Below are positions 42,116 through 50,126 of a stretch of 64,000 nt of DNA, one piece after another. Under the pieces are notes generated by a model. That model did no database searches. It was not told where the DNA came from and worked only from the letters and a program-made list of their open reading frames with translations. This DNA is from Streptomyces noursei (GTDB lineage Bacteria > Actinomycetota > Actinomycetes > Streptomycetales > Streptomycetaceae): assembly GCF_016917755.1 (NCBI RefSeq), contig NZ_CP070326.1, forward strand, positions 496,001-560,000, written 5' to 3'. The position numbers were made by a program, and so were the translations under genes. How positions within the stretch are numbered: position 1 is the first letter of the stretch; every line of letters begins with the position of its first letter.

Positions 42116-44692
42116 GTGGCGCCGAACAAGGTCGCGGCCGAGGCGTCGGACGCACGGCCGGGGAAGCTCAAGGTGTTCCTCGGCGCGGCGCCCGGCGTCG
42201 GCAAGACGTACCGGATGCTGGACGAGGGGCGCCGGCGCCTCAGACGAGGCACCGATGTGGTGGTGGCGTACGCCGAGTGCCACGGCCGGCAGTACACCGA
42301 GGAGATGCTCGACGGGCTGGAGATGGTGCCCCGGCTGCACCGCTCCTATCGCGGCTCGGCCTTCACCGAGCTGGACCTCGACGCGGTCCTCGCCCGCCGC
42401 CCCGCGGTCGCCCTCGTCGACGAACTGCCGCACACCAACGTGCCCGGCGGCCGCAACGCCAAGCGGTGGCAGGACGTCGACGAGCTGCTGGCCGCCGGGA
42501 TCGACGTGCTCACCACCGTCAACGTCCAGCACCTGGAGTCGCTCAACGACGTGGTGGAGAAGATCACCGGAGTCCCGCAGCGGGAGACCGTGCCCGACGA
42601 CGTGGTGCGCCGCGCCGATCAGATCGAGCTGGTGGACATGCCCGCCGAGGCACTGCGCCGGCGCATGGCACACGGCAACATCTACCAGCCGGAGAAGGTC
42701 GATGCCGCGCTCGCGCACTACTTCCGCATCGGCAACCTGACGGCCCTTCGGGAGCTCGCGCTGCTGTGGGTCGCCGGACGCGTGGACGAGACCCTGCAGA
42801 AGTACCGGTCCGAGCACGGCATCGGCACGGTCTGGGAGACCCGCGAACGCGTCGTCGTGGCGCTCACCGGCGGGCCGGAGGGCGAGACGCTGATCCGCCG
42901 CGCGGATCGGATCGCGGACCGCCCTCGGGCTCTCAACGCCGTTCGAGCAGGGGGCACCCCCATCTCCGGCGGCGATCTGCTGGCCGTCCACGTCGCCCGC
43001 AGCGACGGCCTGGCCTACGCCTCCCCCGCCGCACTCGCCAAACAACGCGCCCTGGTGGAGAGTCTGGGCGGCAGCTATCACTCGGTCGTCGGCGACCATG
43101 TCCCCACCGCGCTGCTGGACTTCGCCCGCGCCGAGAACGCCACCCAGCTCGTCCTGGGCACCAGCCGCCGCAGCTGGTTCTCCCGCCTGGTGGCACCTCG
43201 CGGTATCGGGGAGGACACCGTCGAGTTGTCCGGCGACATCGACGTCCACTTGGTCACCCACGAAGGAGCCGGCCGTGGTCGCCGGCTGCCCGTTCCGGGC
43301 CGGCAGCTGCCGCATGCCCGCCGCGTCGTCGGACCGGTGGCCGGCCTCGTCCTCCCCCTCCTCCTGACCACCGTGCTCACCCACACCCGGGGCGCCCTGA
43401 ACCTCACCAGCGAGGCCCTGCTCTTCATGGTCACCGTCGTCGGTGTGGCCTGCCTGGGCGGCGTGGTCTCGGCACTGCTCGCCTCGCTCGCCGCCTCCCT
43501 GCTGCTCAACTACTACTTCATTCCGCCCAGCGGCGAGTTCACCATCACCGAGCCCAACAACGCCCTGGCGCTGGCGGTGTTCGCACTGGTCGCGGTCACG
43601 GTCGCCGCCCTGGTGGACCGTTCCCTGCGGCTGTCCCGGCGCGCCGCCAGCGCCACCGCGGAGGCCGAGACCCTCTCCTCCATGGCCGGCACCATCCTGC
43701 GCGGCGAACAGGGGGTGTCGGTGCTGTTGGAACGCACCCGCGAGACGTTCGGCATGGAGTCCGCCGAACTCGTCCCGCGCGCCGGGCAGGAGACCGACGC
43801 CGACGAGGAGAGCGACGACCTGGTGAAGGTGCCGGCCGGACCGGACCGCCTCCTCGTCCTCCGCGGACGCCGCCTGCCCGCCTCCGAACACCGCGTGCTG
43901 ACCGCGTTCGCCGCCCACCTCGCCGCCGCGCTCGACCACGCCCGCCTGATGGAGGCCGCCGCCCAGGTGGAACCCGTCAAGGCGGCGGACCGGCTGCGTA
44001 CCGCGCTGCTGGCCGCGGTCAGCCACGACCTGCGGACCCCGCTGGCGAGCGGCCGGGCCGCGATCAGCTCCCTGCGCAGCCGGGACGTGGTCTTCTCCCC
44101 GGCCGAACGCAACGAACTGCTGGCCACCGCCGAGGAGTCGCTCATCGAGCTCAACCGGCTGGTCGACAACCTCCTCGACATGAGCCGGCTCCGCGCCGGC
44201 GCGCTCTCCCTGGACCTCCAGCCCACCGCCTTCGCCGACGTCCTGCCGCTGGCCCTGGCCACGCTGCCCGCGACACCGGTGCGGATCGCGTTCCAGGGGC
44301 TCGCGGAGGTCCGCGACGTGCTCGCCGACCCGCCCCTGCTGGAACGGGTGATCGCCAACCTCGTGACCAACGCGGTGCGCCATTGTGCCGCGTCCCAGCG
44401 GGTGCTGATCACCGCCAGCTCCCTCGGCTCACGTGTCGAGTTGCGGGTCGTCGACCAGGGACCGGGACTGCCGCCGGAGGACCGGGACCGGATCTTCGTC
44501 CCCTTCCAGCGGCTCGGCGACCGGGACAACACCAGCGGCCTGGGACTGGGCCTCGCGCTCTCCCGCGGCCTGGCCGAGGCGATGGGCGGCACCCTCGATC
44601 CCGAGGACACCCCGGGCGGCGGGCTGACCATGGTCCTCTCCCTGCGCGCCGCGCCGGTGGCGGAGCCGGTCGAGGCGGTGGAGCTCGGCTAG
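42116..44692 (+). CDS. kdpD: Sensor histidine kinase KdpD
   Basis: I place the start at GTG 42116 because AGGGAGGGG lies six bases upstream; ATG 42095 in the same frame is the alternative. The protein has 858 residues: Walker A GAAPGVGKT, VDELPHTN, a universal-stress-like domain, four hydrophobic segments with NYYFIPPSGEFTITEPNN, then a complete kinase core. The core has AVSHDLRTPLAS with the phospho-acceptor His at codon 44024-44026, IANLVTNAVRH and VVDQGPGLPPED. The universal-stress-like domain carries an extra stretch of about 15 residues encoded by a repeat-like insert (42921-42966). No kdpE follows; the phosphorylation partner must lie elsewhere. This is the only KdpD of the window that should autophosphorylate. 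Confidence 0.9.
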   Translation: MAPNKVAAEASDARPGKLKVFLGAAPGVGKTYRMLDEGRRRLRRGTDVVVAYAECHGRQYTEEMLDGLEMVPRLHRSYRGSAFTELDLDAVLARRPAVALVDELPHTNVPGGRNAKRWQDVDELLAAGIDVLTTVNVQHLESLNDVVEKITGVPQRETVPDDVVRRADQIELVDMPAEALRRRMAHGNIYQPEKVDAALAHYFRIGNLTALRELALLWVAGRVDETLQKYRSEHGIGTVWETRERVVVALTGGPEGETLIRRADRIADRPRALNAVRAGGTPISGGDLLAVHVARSDGLAYASPAALAKQRALVESLGGSYHSVVGDHVPTALLDFARAENATQLVLGTSRRSWFSRLVAPRGIGEDTVELSGDIDVHLVTHEGAGRGRRLPVPGRQLPHARRVVGPVAGLVLPLLLTTVLTHTRGALNLTSEALLFMVTVVGVACLGGVVSALLASLAASLLLNYYFIPPSGEFTITEPNNALALAVFALVAVTVAALVDRSLRLSRRAASATAEAETLSSMAGTILRGEQGVSVLLERTRETFGMESAELVPRAGQETDADEESDDLVKVPAGPDRLLVLRGRRLPASEHRVLTAFAAHLAAALDHARLMEAAAQVEPVKAADRLRTALLAAVSHDLRTPLASGRAAISSLRSRDVVFSPAERNELLATAEESLIELNRLVDNLLDMSRLRAGALSLDLQPTAFADVLPLALATLPATPVRIAFQGLAEVRDVLADPPLLERVIANLVTNAVRHCAASQRVLITASSLGSRVELRVVDQGPGLPPEDRDRIFVPFQRLGDRDNTSGLGLGLALSRGLAEAMGGTLDPEDTPGGGLTMVLSLRAAPVAEPVEAVELG
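42921..42966 (+). repeat. Possible REP-like palindromic insert within kdpD
   Basis: Compared with the KdpD-like protein at 32652, this gene has about 45 extra bases here, encoding RPRALNAVRAGGTPIS. They include GGGGG-CA-CCCCC (42950-42961) and TCTCAACGCCGTTCGAGCAG. I associate this kind of sequence with short dispersed repeats in Streptomyces, but no search was run. The reading frame is kept. Confidence 0.45.
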
Positions 44693-44724
44693 GGCGCGCG
44701 GCGCATCCGGAGGAAGGCGGGTCG

Positions 44725-45150
44725 ATGGGCACAGGGGCGGTGGCCGTACTGGCCGGGATCGCCGCGTTCGGCGGCCTGCTCGGGATGCTCGCCGGAGTGC
44801 ACGGGCTCCGGCAGGTGCGCCGGGTGCAACGGACCGGCGTGTGCGTGCCGGCCCTGGTCAAGCAGCCCCCTGGGCGGCTCTCGGACGAGTCGGCCCGGCC
44901 GCGCCCGCTGCTCCAGTTCGCGACCGAGGACGACCGGGTGATGGAGATCGTCTGCCCCGTGACGCCGACGCGCCGCCGTCCGCTCGGCGACGGCGACCGG
45001 GTGCTCCTCCACTACGACCCCGCCGATCCCCGTACCGTCGTCGTCGAGGGTCAGGAACACCTGGCGCTGGAGCGGGCGTTCATCGCCGGCGGCGCGGTCG
45101 TCCTCCTGCTGTCCCTGGTACTGCTCATGGTCGCCGGCACGATCCCTTGA
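44725..45150 (+). CDS. DUF3592-like membrane protein
   Basis: The 141-residue protein has a hydrophobic helix at each end and a beta-rich central part (RPLLQFATEDDRVMEIV, YDPADPRTVVVEG), the layout of DUF3592 proteins. ATG at 44725 follows GGAGGAAGG, 32 bases after kdpD, so it may be co-transcribed. The function is unknown. Confidence 0.75.
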   Translation: MGTGAVAVLAGIAAFGGLLGMLAGVHGLRQVRRVQRTGVCVPALVKQPPGRLSDESARPRPLLQFATEDDRVMEIVCPVTPTRRRPLGDGDRVLLHYDPADPRTVVVEGQEHLALERAFIAGGAVVLLLSLVLLMVAGTIP

Positions 45151-45337
45151 CCGACGCCCGCGCCCCGTCGTCGCCACGGTAGATGCGCGTCGACCCGACA
45201 CGCGCCGCCACCGAGGACCGTCCTGCGCACAGACGGTGGCAGTGACCCGACAAGACCCGGTAGGTTTCCTCGCGGAGTGCCGGGAAGTCTGGTCGGCGAC
45301 GGTCCAACCACAGCCGGAGCCAGCGAAAGACGAGCGC

Positions 45338-46906
45338 GTGACCGACCTTACTGCCATCCTCCTCCTCGTCATCTTCGCCACCCTGGTGGCCACCGGCGCG
45401 CGCCACTGGCGCATTCCGGCTCCCTCGCTGCTGGTCGTCGGCGGCGTCCTGATAGGGCTGCTGCCCTGGCTCCGGAACGTCCAGGTGGCACCCGAAGTGA
45501 TCAGCGTGGTGGTGCTGCCTCCGCTGCTGTACGCCTCCGCCGAGGAGATCCCCTGGCGCGAACTGCGGATGGTGTGGCGGCCGGTGACGGTGCTCGCCTT
45601 CGGCCTGGTGCTGGCCACCGCGGCGGCCGTGGGAGCGGTGGCCGCCGCGGTCACCCCGCTCTCCCCCACCATGGCCCTCGTCCTGGGCGCGGTGCTGGCC
45701 AGCACCGACCCGGTCGCCGTGACGGCGCTCGGCCGCAAGATAGCGCTGCCGCCGCGGATACAGGTGCTGGTCCAGTCCGAGAGCCTCTTCAACGACGCCA
45801 CCAGCCTGGTGCTGTTCAAGGTGGCGGTGGGCGGCGCCATAGCGGTCCACGCCGTCGCCCTGCCCGCGGCCGGCGGCCAGTTCCTGATCCTGGGCGGCGG
45901 CGGGGCACTGGTCGGCGGCGCCGTCGCGGCCGTGGTGGCGCTGATCCGGCGGCGGACCGAGGACCCGATACTGGAGACGGTGATCGCCCTGGTCACCCCG
46001 TACGCCTCGTACGTCCTGGCCGAGGACGTGCACGCCTCCGGCGTCACCGCGGTGGTGGTCGCGGGGGTGGTGCTCGGCAGCACCGGGCACAAGCTCACCA
46101 ACGCCACCATCCGGCTCCAGGTGCACGCCGTCTACGGCACGGTGGTCTTCCTCCTGGAGAGCGTGGTCTTCGCCCTCATCGGCCTGGAACTTCCGGCGCT
46201 GGTCCGCCAGTTGAACGTCGACGAGAACACCTGGCCGCTCGGCGTGCTCGCGGTCGCCGGCACCGTGATCGCCGTGCGGATGCTGGGGGTGCTGCCGCTC
46301 TCCGCCGTCATGCAGCGCCGTCGCGGCAACGGCTCGGTCACCTGGCGCATCCCCGCGGTGGTCTCCTGGGCCGGCACCCGCGGTGTGATGCCGCTGGCCG
46401 CCGCGCTGTCCATCCCGCTGGCCGCCGACGACGGCAGCCCGCTGCCGCACCGTGCGCTGGTCCTCGTCCTGACCACCGGCGTGGTCGTCTTCACCCTCGT
46501 CCTGCAGGGCTTCACCCTCGCGCCCGTCGTGCGCTGGTCCCGGATCGCGCTGGAGCCGGAGCACACCGCCCGCGAGGAGGCCCGCGCCCGCGCCGGTCTC
46601 GCCAAGGCCGGCCTGTCCTGCCTGGACGAACTGGAGGCGGCCGAGGCCGCGCCCACCGCGCTCATCGACCAGCTGCGCCGCGGTCTGCTGGCCCGTCTGG
46701 ACCAGGCCGACGCCGACCAGGACGACGACACCACGCCCGCCTCCTGGGCCTCGGCCACCACCTACCGGGCACTGCGCCGCACGGTGATAGCCGCCGAATC
46801 CACACAGCTCCAACGGCTGTACGCGGACCACCACATCAGCGACACCACCCGGCGCCGACTGCAACGGAGCCTGGACCTGGAAGAGGCCGGACTGGGCGAG
46901 GACTGA
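45338..46906 (+). CDS. CPA1-family Na+/H+ antiporter
   Basis: From GTG 45338 the protein has 522 residues with about 12 membrane segments. The ion-binding motifs ASTDPVAVTALGRK and ESLFNDATSLVLF and the later SWAGTRGVMPLAAAL are typical of NhaP/CPA1 antiporters. A charged C-terminal tail of about 120 residues could be regulatory. The upstream frame to 45236 reads like leader sequence. It would exchange Na+ or K+ for protons across the cell membrane and adds to the cation-homeostasis theme of this region. Confidence 0.9.
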   Translation: MTDLTAILLLVIFATLVATGARHWRIPAPSLLVVGGVLIGLLPWLRNVQVAPEVISVVVLPPLLYASAEEIPWRELRMVWRPVTVLAFGLVLATAAAVGAVAAAVTPLSPTMALVLGAVLASTDPVAVTALGRKIALPPRIQVLVQSESLFNDATSLVLFKVAVGGAIAVHAVALPAAGGQFLILGGGGALVGGAVAAVVALIRRRTEDPILETVIALVTPYASYVLAEDVHASGVTAVVVAGVVLGSTGHKLTNATIRLQVHAVYGTVVFLLESVVFALIGLELPALVRQLNVDENTWPLGVLAVAGTVIAVRMLGVLPLSAVMQRRRGNGSVTWRIPAVVSWAGTRGVMPLAAALSIPLAADDGSPLPHRALVLVLTTGVVVFTLVLQGFTLAPVVRWSRIALEPEHTAREEARARAGLAKAGLSCLDELEAAEAAPTALIDQLRRGLLARLDQADADQDDDTTPASWASATTYRALRRTVIAAESTQLQRLYADHHISDTTRRRLQRSLDLEEAGLGED

Positions 46907-46911
46907 TCCGC

Positions 46912-47001
46912 TCAGAACCGGTCCGGGAACTTCACGCCAGCCACCAGCAGCCCGACCAGCGCCACCGCCACCAGCAGCCCCACGATGCGCTCCACGCTCA
47001 C
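46912..47001 (-). CDS. Orphan KdpF-like peptide, 29 residues
   Basis: GTG at 47001 opens a 29-codon frame, a single hydrophobic helix (VERIVGLLVAVALVGLLVAG) ending KFPDRF. It has the same length and same kind of ending as KdpF at 35328 (PEKF). It is on the opposite strand from the antiporter, 11.5 kb from kdpF, and downstream of a decayed TrkA-N gene. It may be a second KdpF, or a small subunit of another transporter. Confidence 0.6.
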   Translation of the reverse strand: MSVERIVGLLVAVALVGLLVAGVKFPDRF

Positions 47002-47195
47002 CGCGCCACCCCCGGCGCGGTCCCGCCACGGCCTTCCATCACGGACCTTCCTCCTCGTGTGCTCCGCCCGATCGGGATCCGTTCCACCGTGGCGGCCGGC
47101 ACCGCCCCTCGTCGGCAACACAGCCGGTTCCCTAACGGAATCCGAACGGCGCGGCCCCCGAGGCCGGCGCCGTCGGGCCCGTATCGCGCAGCGCG

Positions 47196-47383
47196 TCAAC
47201 GGTCCGCCCGGTTACGGCTGGTGCCGCGCAGTTGGGCCAGCACCCGGGTGCCGACCTGGCCGAGGCCGACCAGCACGATGTGGTCGGCGAGGTCCTGGGC
47301 CGGCGGATGCCCGACGGAGCCCTTGCGGAAGGCGTCGGTGGCGTTCACGGTCGGGCCAGTCCGTCGTCCCCGCAGATCACCAT
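47196..47383 (-). pseudogene. Remnant of a TrkA-N (NAD-binding, RCK-like) protein
   Basis: Two pieces in different frames can be read. The first is MVICGDDGLARP from ATG 47383, which ends at a stop. The second is an open segment from GTG 47348 containing DHIVLVGLGQVGTRVLAQLR, with the nucleotide-binding GxGxxG, ending at TGA 47196. Intact relatives are several hundred residues long with two Rossmann domains, so most of the gene has been deleted. The intact form would gate potassium transport. Confidence 0.6.
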
Positions 47384-47450
47384 GTGTGCGGAGCGCTGTC
47401 CGACGGGCATACGCAGAGGGAGAGTTGACGTCCCGTCCGCGCGGCTCGGC

Positions 47451-47831
47451 TCAGGAGTGCGCCGCCCGCTCTCCGGCGCTGCGTTCGATGCAGAATTCGT
47501 TGCCTTCGGGGTCGGCCAGGGTCACCCAGCCGGTTCCGTCGGGCTTGCGGTGGTCCTCCACCATCGTGGCCCCCAGGGCGAGCACGCGGGCGACCTCCTC
47601 GTCCCGCGACCGGTCCTGGGGTTGCAGGTCCACGTGCACCCGGTTCTTCACGGTCTTGCCCTCGGGCACCGCGATGAACAGCAGCGCCGAGCCCGGCGCG
47701 GTGACCACCGCCTCGGGGTCCCCCGGGGCGTCGTCGTCGGCCAGCGAGCCGTCCAGTACGGCGGCCCAGAACTGTCCCAGGCGGTAGGCGTCGGAGCAGT
47801 CGAAGGTGAGGTGTCGCACGAGAGAGGCCAT
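47451..47831 (-). CDS. VOC-family protein
   Basis: The 126-residue protein has the glyoxalase-like fold: HLTFDCSDAYRLGQFWAAVL at the N-terminus, RVHVDLQPQDR in the middle and WVTLADPEGNEFCIE at the C-terminus. ATG at 47831. Metal-ligand positions are only partly readable. It is divergent from the subtilase gene; no specific substrate is suggested. Confidence 0.83.
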   Translation of the reverse strand: MASLVRHLTFDCSDAYRLGQFWAAVLDGSLADDDAPGDPEAVVTAPGSALLFIAVPEGKTVKNRVHVDLQPQDRSRDEEVARVLALGATMVEDHRKPDGTGWVTLADPEGNEFCIERSAGERAAHS

Positions 47832-47986
47832 GGGGCGCACTATCCGGCAGCCCCTGGTGGCTGTCCAGCGAATTCCCCGGCCGGAAGACACCGCCGCGGA
47901 ATGCCGAACACACCGCCCAAAAGCTTGAAACCGACACCGAATCCAACGGAAAAAGAACCCTTCACACCAGTCACCCATAGCGCTTA

Positions 47987-48018
47987 TATAGTGAAAAAGG
48001 TAGCTACCGGAAGGTAGC
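47987..48018 (+). promoter_or_regulatory. Promoter-like region and RNA hairpin ahead of the subtilase gene
   Basis: TATAGT (47987-47992) is a plausible -10 in an AT-richer stretch. Just downstream GCTACC-GGAA-GGTAGC (48003-48018) would form a small stem with a GNRA-type loop in the 5-prime leader. Confidence 0.4.
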
Positions 48019-48048
48019 CGCCATACGTGCGCAACCTGGGAGCTAGGC

Positions 48049-50076
48049 GTGGCTCGCATCACCATCAACGGCGTGACCATTGACCCTTTGGTCCAGTCCG
48101 AAGAGCTGGCCGGCGAATCGCTGGTCTCCGAGGATGCTTCGGCATCAAACTACCTGCTTGTACAGACCACACATGTGCCGTCGGCAGCGGAGAAGGAACA
48201 ACTCGCCGACCTGGGTGTGGTCATCCACGAATACGTACCCGACAGTACCTATCTGTGCGGATACCGGCCGTCCGACCTGGAGGCCGTTCGCACCCTGCCT
48301 TTCGTGGCCTGGGCGGACATCTATCTCCAGGGCTTCAAGCTCGCCCCGTCGCTGCGTTCGGGCAGGCTGCGGCCGGGCATCGCCGAACTCGCCGCACCGG
48401 TCGAGGCGACGGAAGCCCGCACCCACACCATCGATGTCGTCCTCCACCAGGACGTCGATCCGAGCACCGCCGGAGTGCAGGAGCGGATCGCGCGGGCCGC
48501 CGGGGTCGACACCGGTGGCGTCCAACCCGGCCGGCGGAAGGTGCGGATGACCGTTCCGGAGGAGAACCTGACCGCTCTCATCGCCCTGGACGAGATACAG
48601 CAGGTCGAGGAAGTCCCCGACATGGTGCTGTACAACTCCGTTGCGGGGAAGCTGCTGAACGCCAGGGTCTCGCACAACGGCACGGCGTTCCGGGGCGAGG
48701 GACAGGTCGTGGCCATCGCCGACACCGGCCTCGACACGGGCTCCACCCAAGACGTGCACCCCGCATTCCAGGGCCGGGTCAAGCGCTTGATCGCCCTCGG
48801 CCGCACGGCGCCGGAACAGGCCGACGATCCCAACGGGCACGGCACGCACGTCGCCGGTTCGGTCCTCGGCGACGGCACCTCCCCGACGATGGGCGGCAGC
48901 ATCGCCGGCACCGCGCCGGCGGCGACCCTCGTCCTGCAGTCCCTCCTGGACGACAACGGTGGCCTGGGCGGCATCCCGACCGATCTGCAGGACCTCTTCG
49001 AGCCGCCGTACACCGAGGACGAGGCTCGGGTCCACACCAACTCATGGGGGCCGACCCTGCCGGGGCTGCCGTACAACCAGCAGTCGGCCGAGATCGACCA
49101 GATGGTCTGGGACAACAAGAACCTCGTGATCTGCTTCGCCGCGGGCAACGCCGGCCGCGATCAGGGCCGGACCGGGCGGATCAGCCCGGCCTCCGTCAGC
49201 GGACCGGCCGCGGCAAAGAACTGCCTCACCGTCGGCGCCAGCGAGAGCCTGCGTCCTGATATCCCGCTGACCTACGGCCAGTTGAGCTCGCTCTCCTTCC
49301 CGGTCAATCCGATCCACGACGACCGGCAGGCGGACCATCCCGAGGGCATGGCGGCGTTCAGCAGCCGGGGGCCCACACAGGAAGGCCGCTTCGCGCCCGA
49401 CTTCGTCGCTCCCGGCACCTCGATCCTGTCGACCCACTCGCGTGCGGCGAAGTTCAGCACGGTGTTCGGGGTCTCCGACGACCCGGCGTTCTTCTTCGAC
49501 AGCGGGACGAGCATGGCCACGCCGCTGATCGCGGGGTGCGCGGCGGTGCTGCGCGAAGCGCTGGTGAAGAACGGCACCCCCGATCCGAGCGCCGCGCTGG
49601 TCAAGGCCCTGCTGATCAACGGCGCGGACGACCTCCCCGGCCAGTACACGCCCACCGAGGCCGGCCCGTCCCCGAACAACAACTCCGGCTTCGGGCTGGT
49701 CAATCTGGAACAGGCCGTCGTGCTGCCGGATGACGGCGGCCAGGCGGGCTTCACCGACGAGGACGCGTTGGCCCAGGACGAGGAGCGCCCGTTCACCGTC
49801 CCGGTCCCGCAGGGCGACGGTCACCAGCTGAAGGTCACCCTGGTCTGGACGGACCCGCCCGGTCCGGCCCTGCAGAACGACCTCGACCTGATCGTCCGCG
49901 CGGGCGGGCAGGAGCGCCACGGGAACATGGGCACCGACCCCGGCTTCGACCGCGTCAACAACGTCGAGCAGGTCCGTTGGGCCGACATCCCGGCCGGGGA
50001 CGCGCAGATCGTCGTCCGCGCGCACCGGATCACGCGGTTCGCCCAGCCGTACGCCGTGGCCTGGCGCCTGGCCTGA
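48049..50076 (+). CDS. S8 family serine peptidase (subtilase) without signal peptide
   Basis: GTG at 48049 follows GGGAG. The 675-residue protein has the subtilisin triad: Asp225 in IADTGLD, His264 in NGHGTHVAGS and Ser488 in SGTSMATPL, with the oxyanion Asn in FAAGNAG. About 215 residues precede the catalytic domain and contain two similar halves, perhaps an inhibitor-like propeptide. A C-terminal beta-sandwich (LKVTLVWTDPPGPALQNDLD) resembles that of KP-43-type subtilases. No signal peptide or membrane helix is seen, so it is either intracellular or released by an unusual route. Confidence 0.88.
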   Translation: MARITINGVTIDPLVQSEELAGESLVSEDASASNYLLVQTTHVPSAAEKEQLADLGVVIHEYVPDSTYLCGYRPSDLEAVRTLPFVAWADIYLQGFKLAPSLRSGRLRPGIAELAAPVEATEARTHTIDVVLHQDVDPSTAGVQERIARAAGVDTGGVQPGRRKVRMTVPEENLTALIALDEIQQVEEVPDMVLYNSVAGKLLNARVSHNGTAFRGEGQVVAIADTGLDTGSTQDVHPAFQGRVKRLIALGRTAPEQADDPNGHGTHVAGSVLGDGTSPTMGGSIAGTAPAATLVLQSLLDDNGGLGGIPTDLQDLFEPPYTEDEARVHTNSWGPTLPGLPYNQQSAEIDQMVWDNKNLVICFAAGNAGRDQGRTGRISPASVSGPAAAKNCLTVGASESLRPDIPLTYGQLSSLSFPVNPIHDDRQADHPEGMAAFSSRGPTQEGRFAPDFVAPGTSILSTHSRAAKFSTVFGVSDDPAFFFDSGTSMATPLIAGCAAVLREALVKNGTPDPSAALVKALLINGADDLPGQYTPTEAGPSPNNNSGFGLVNLEQAVVLPDDGGQAGFTDEDALAQDEERPFTVPVPQGDGHQLKVTLVWTDPPGPALQNDLDLIVRAGGQERHGNMGTDPGFDRVNNVEQVRWADIPAGDAQIVVRAHRITRFAQPYAVAWRLA

Positions 50077-50126
50077 GCCGGGCACCCGTCCCGACGACGG
50101 CATGCACTGACATCAGTCTCATCAGG

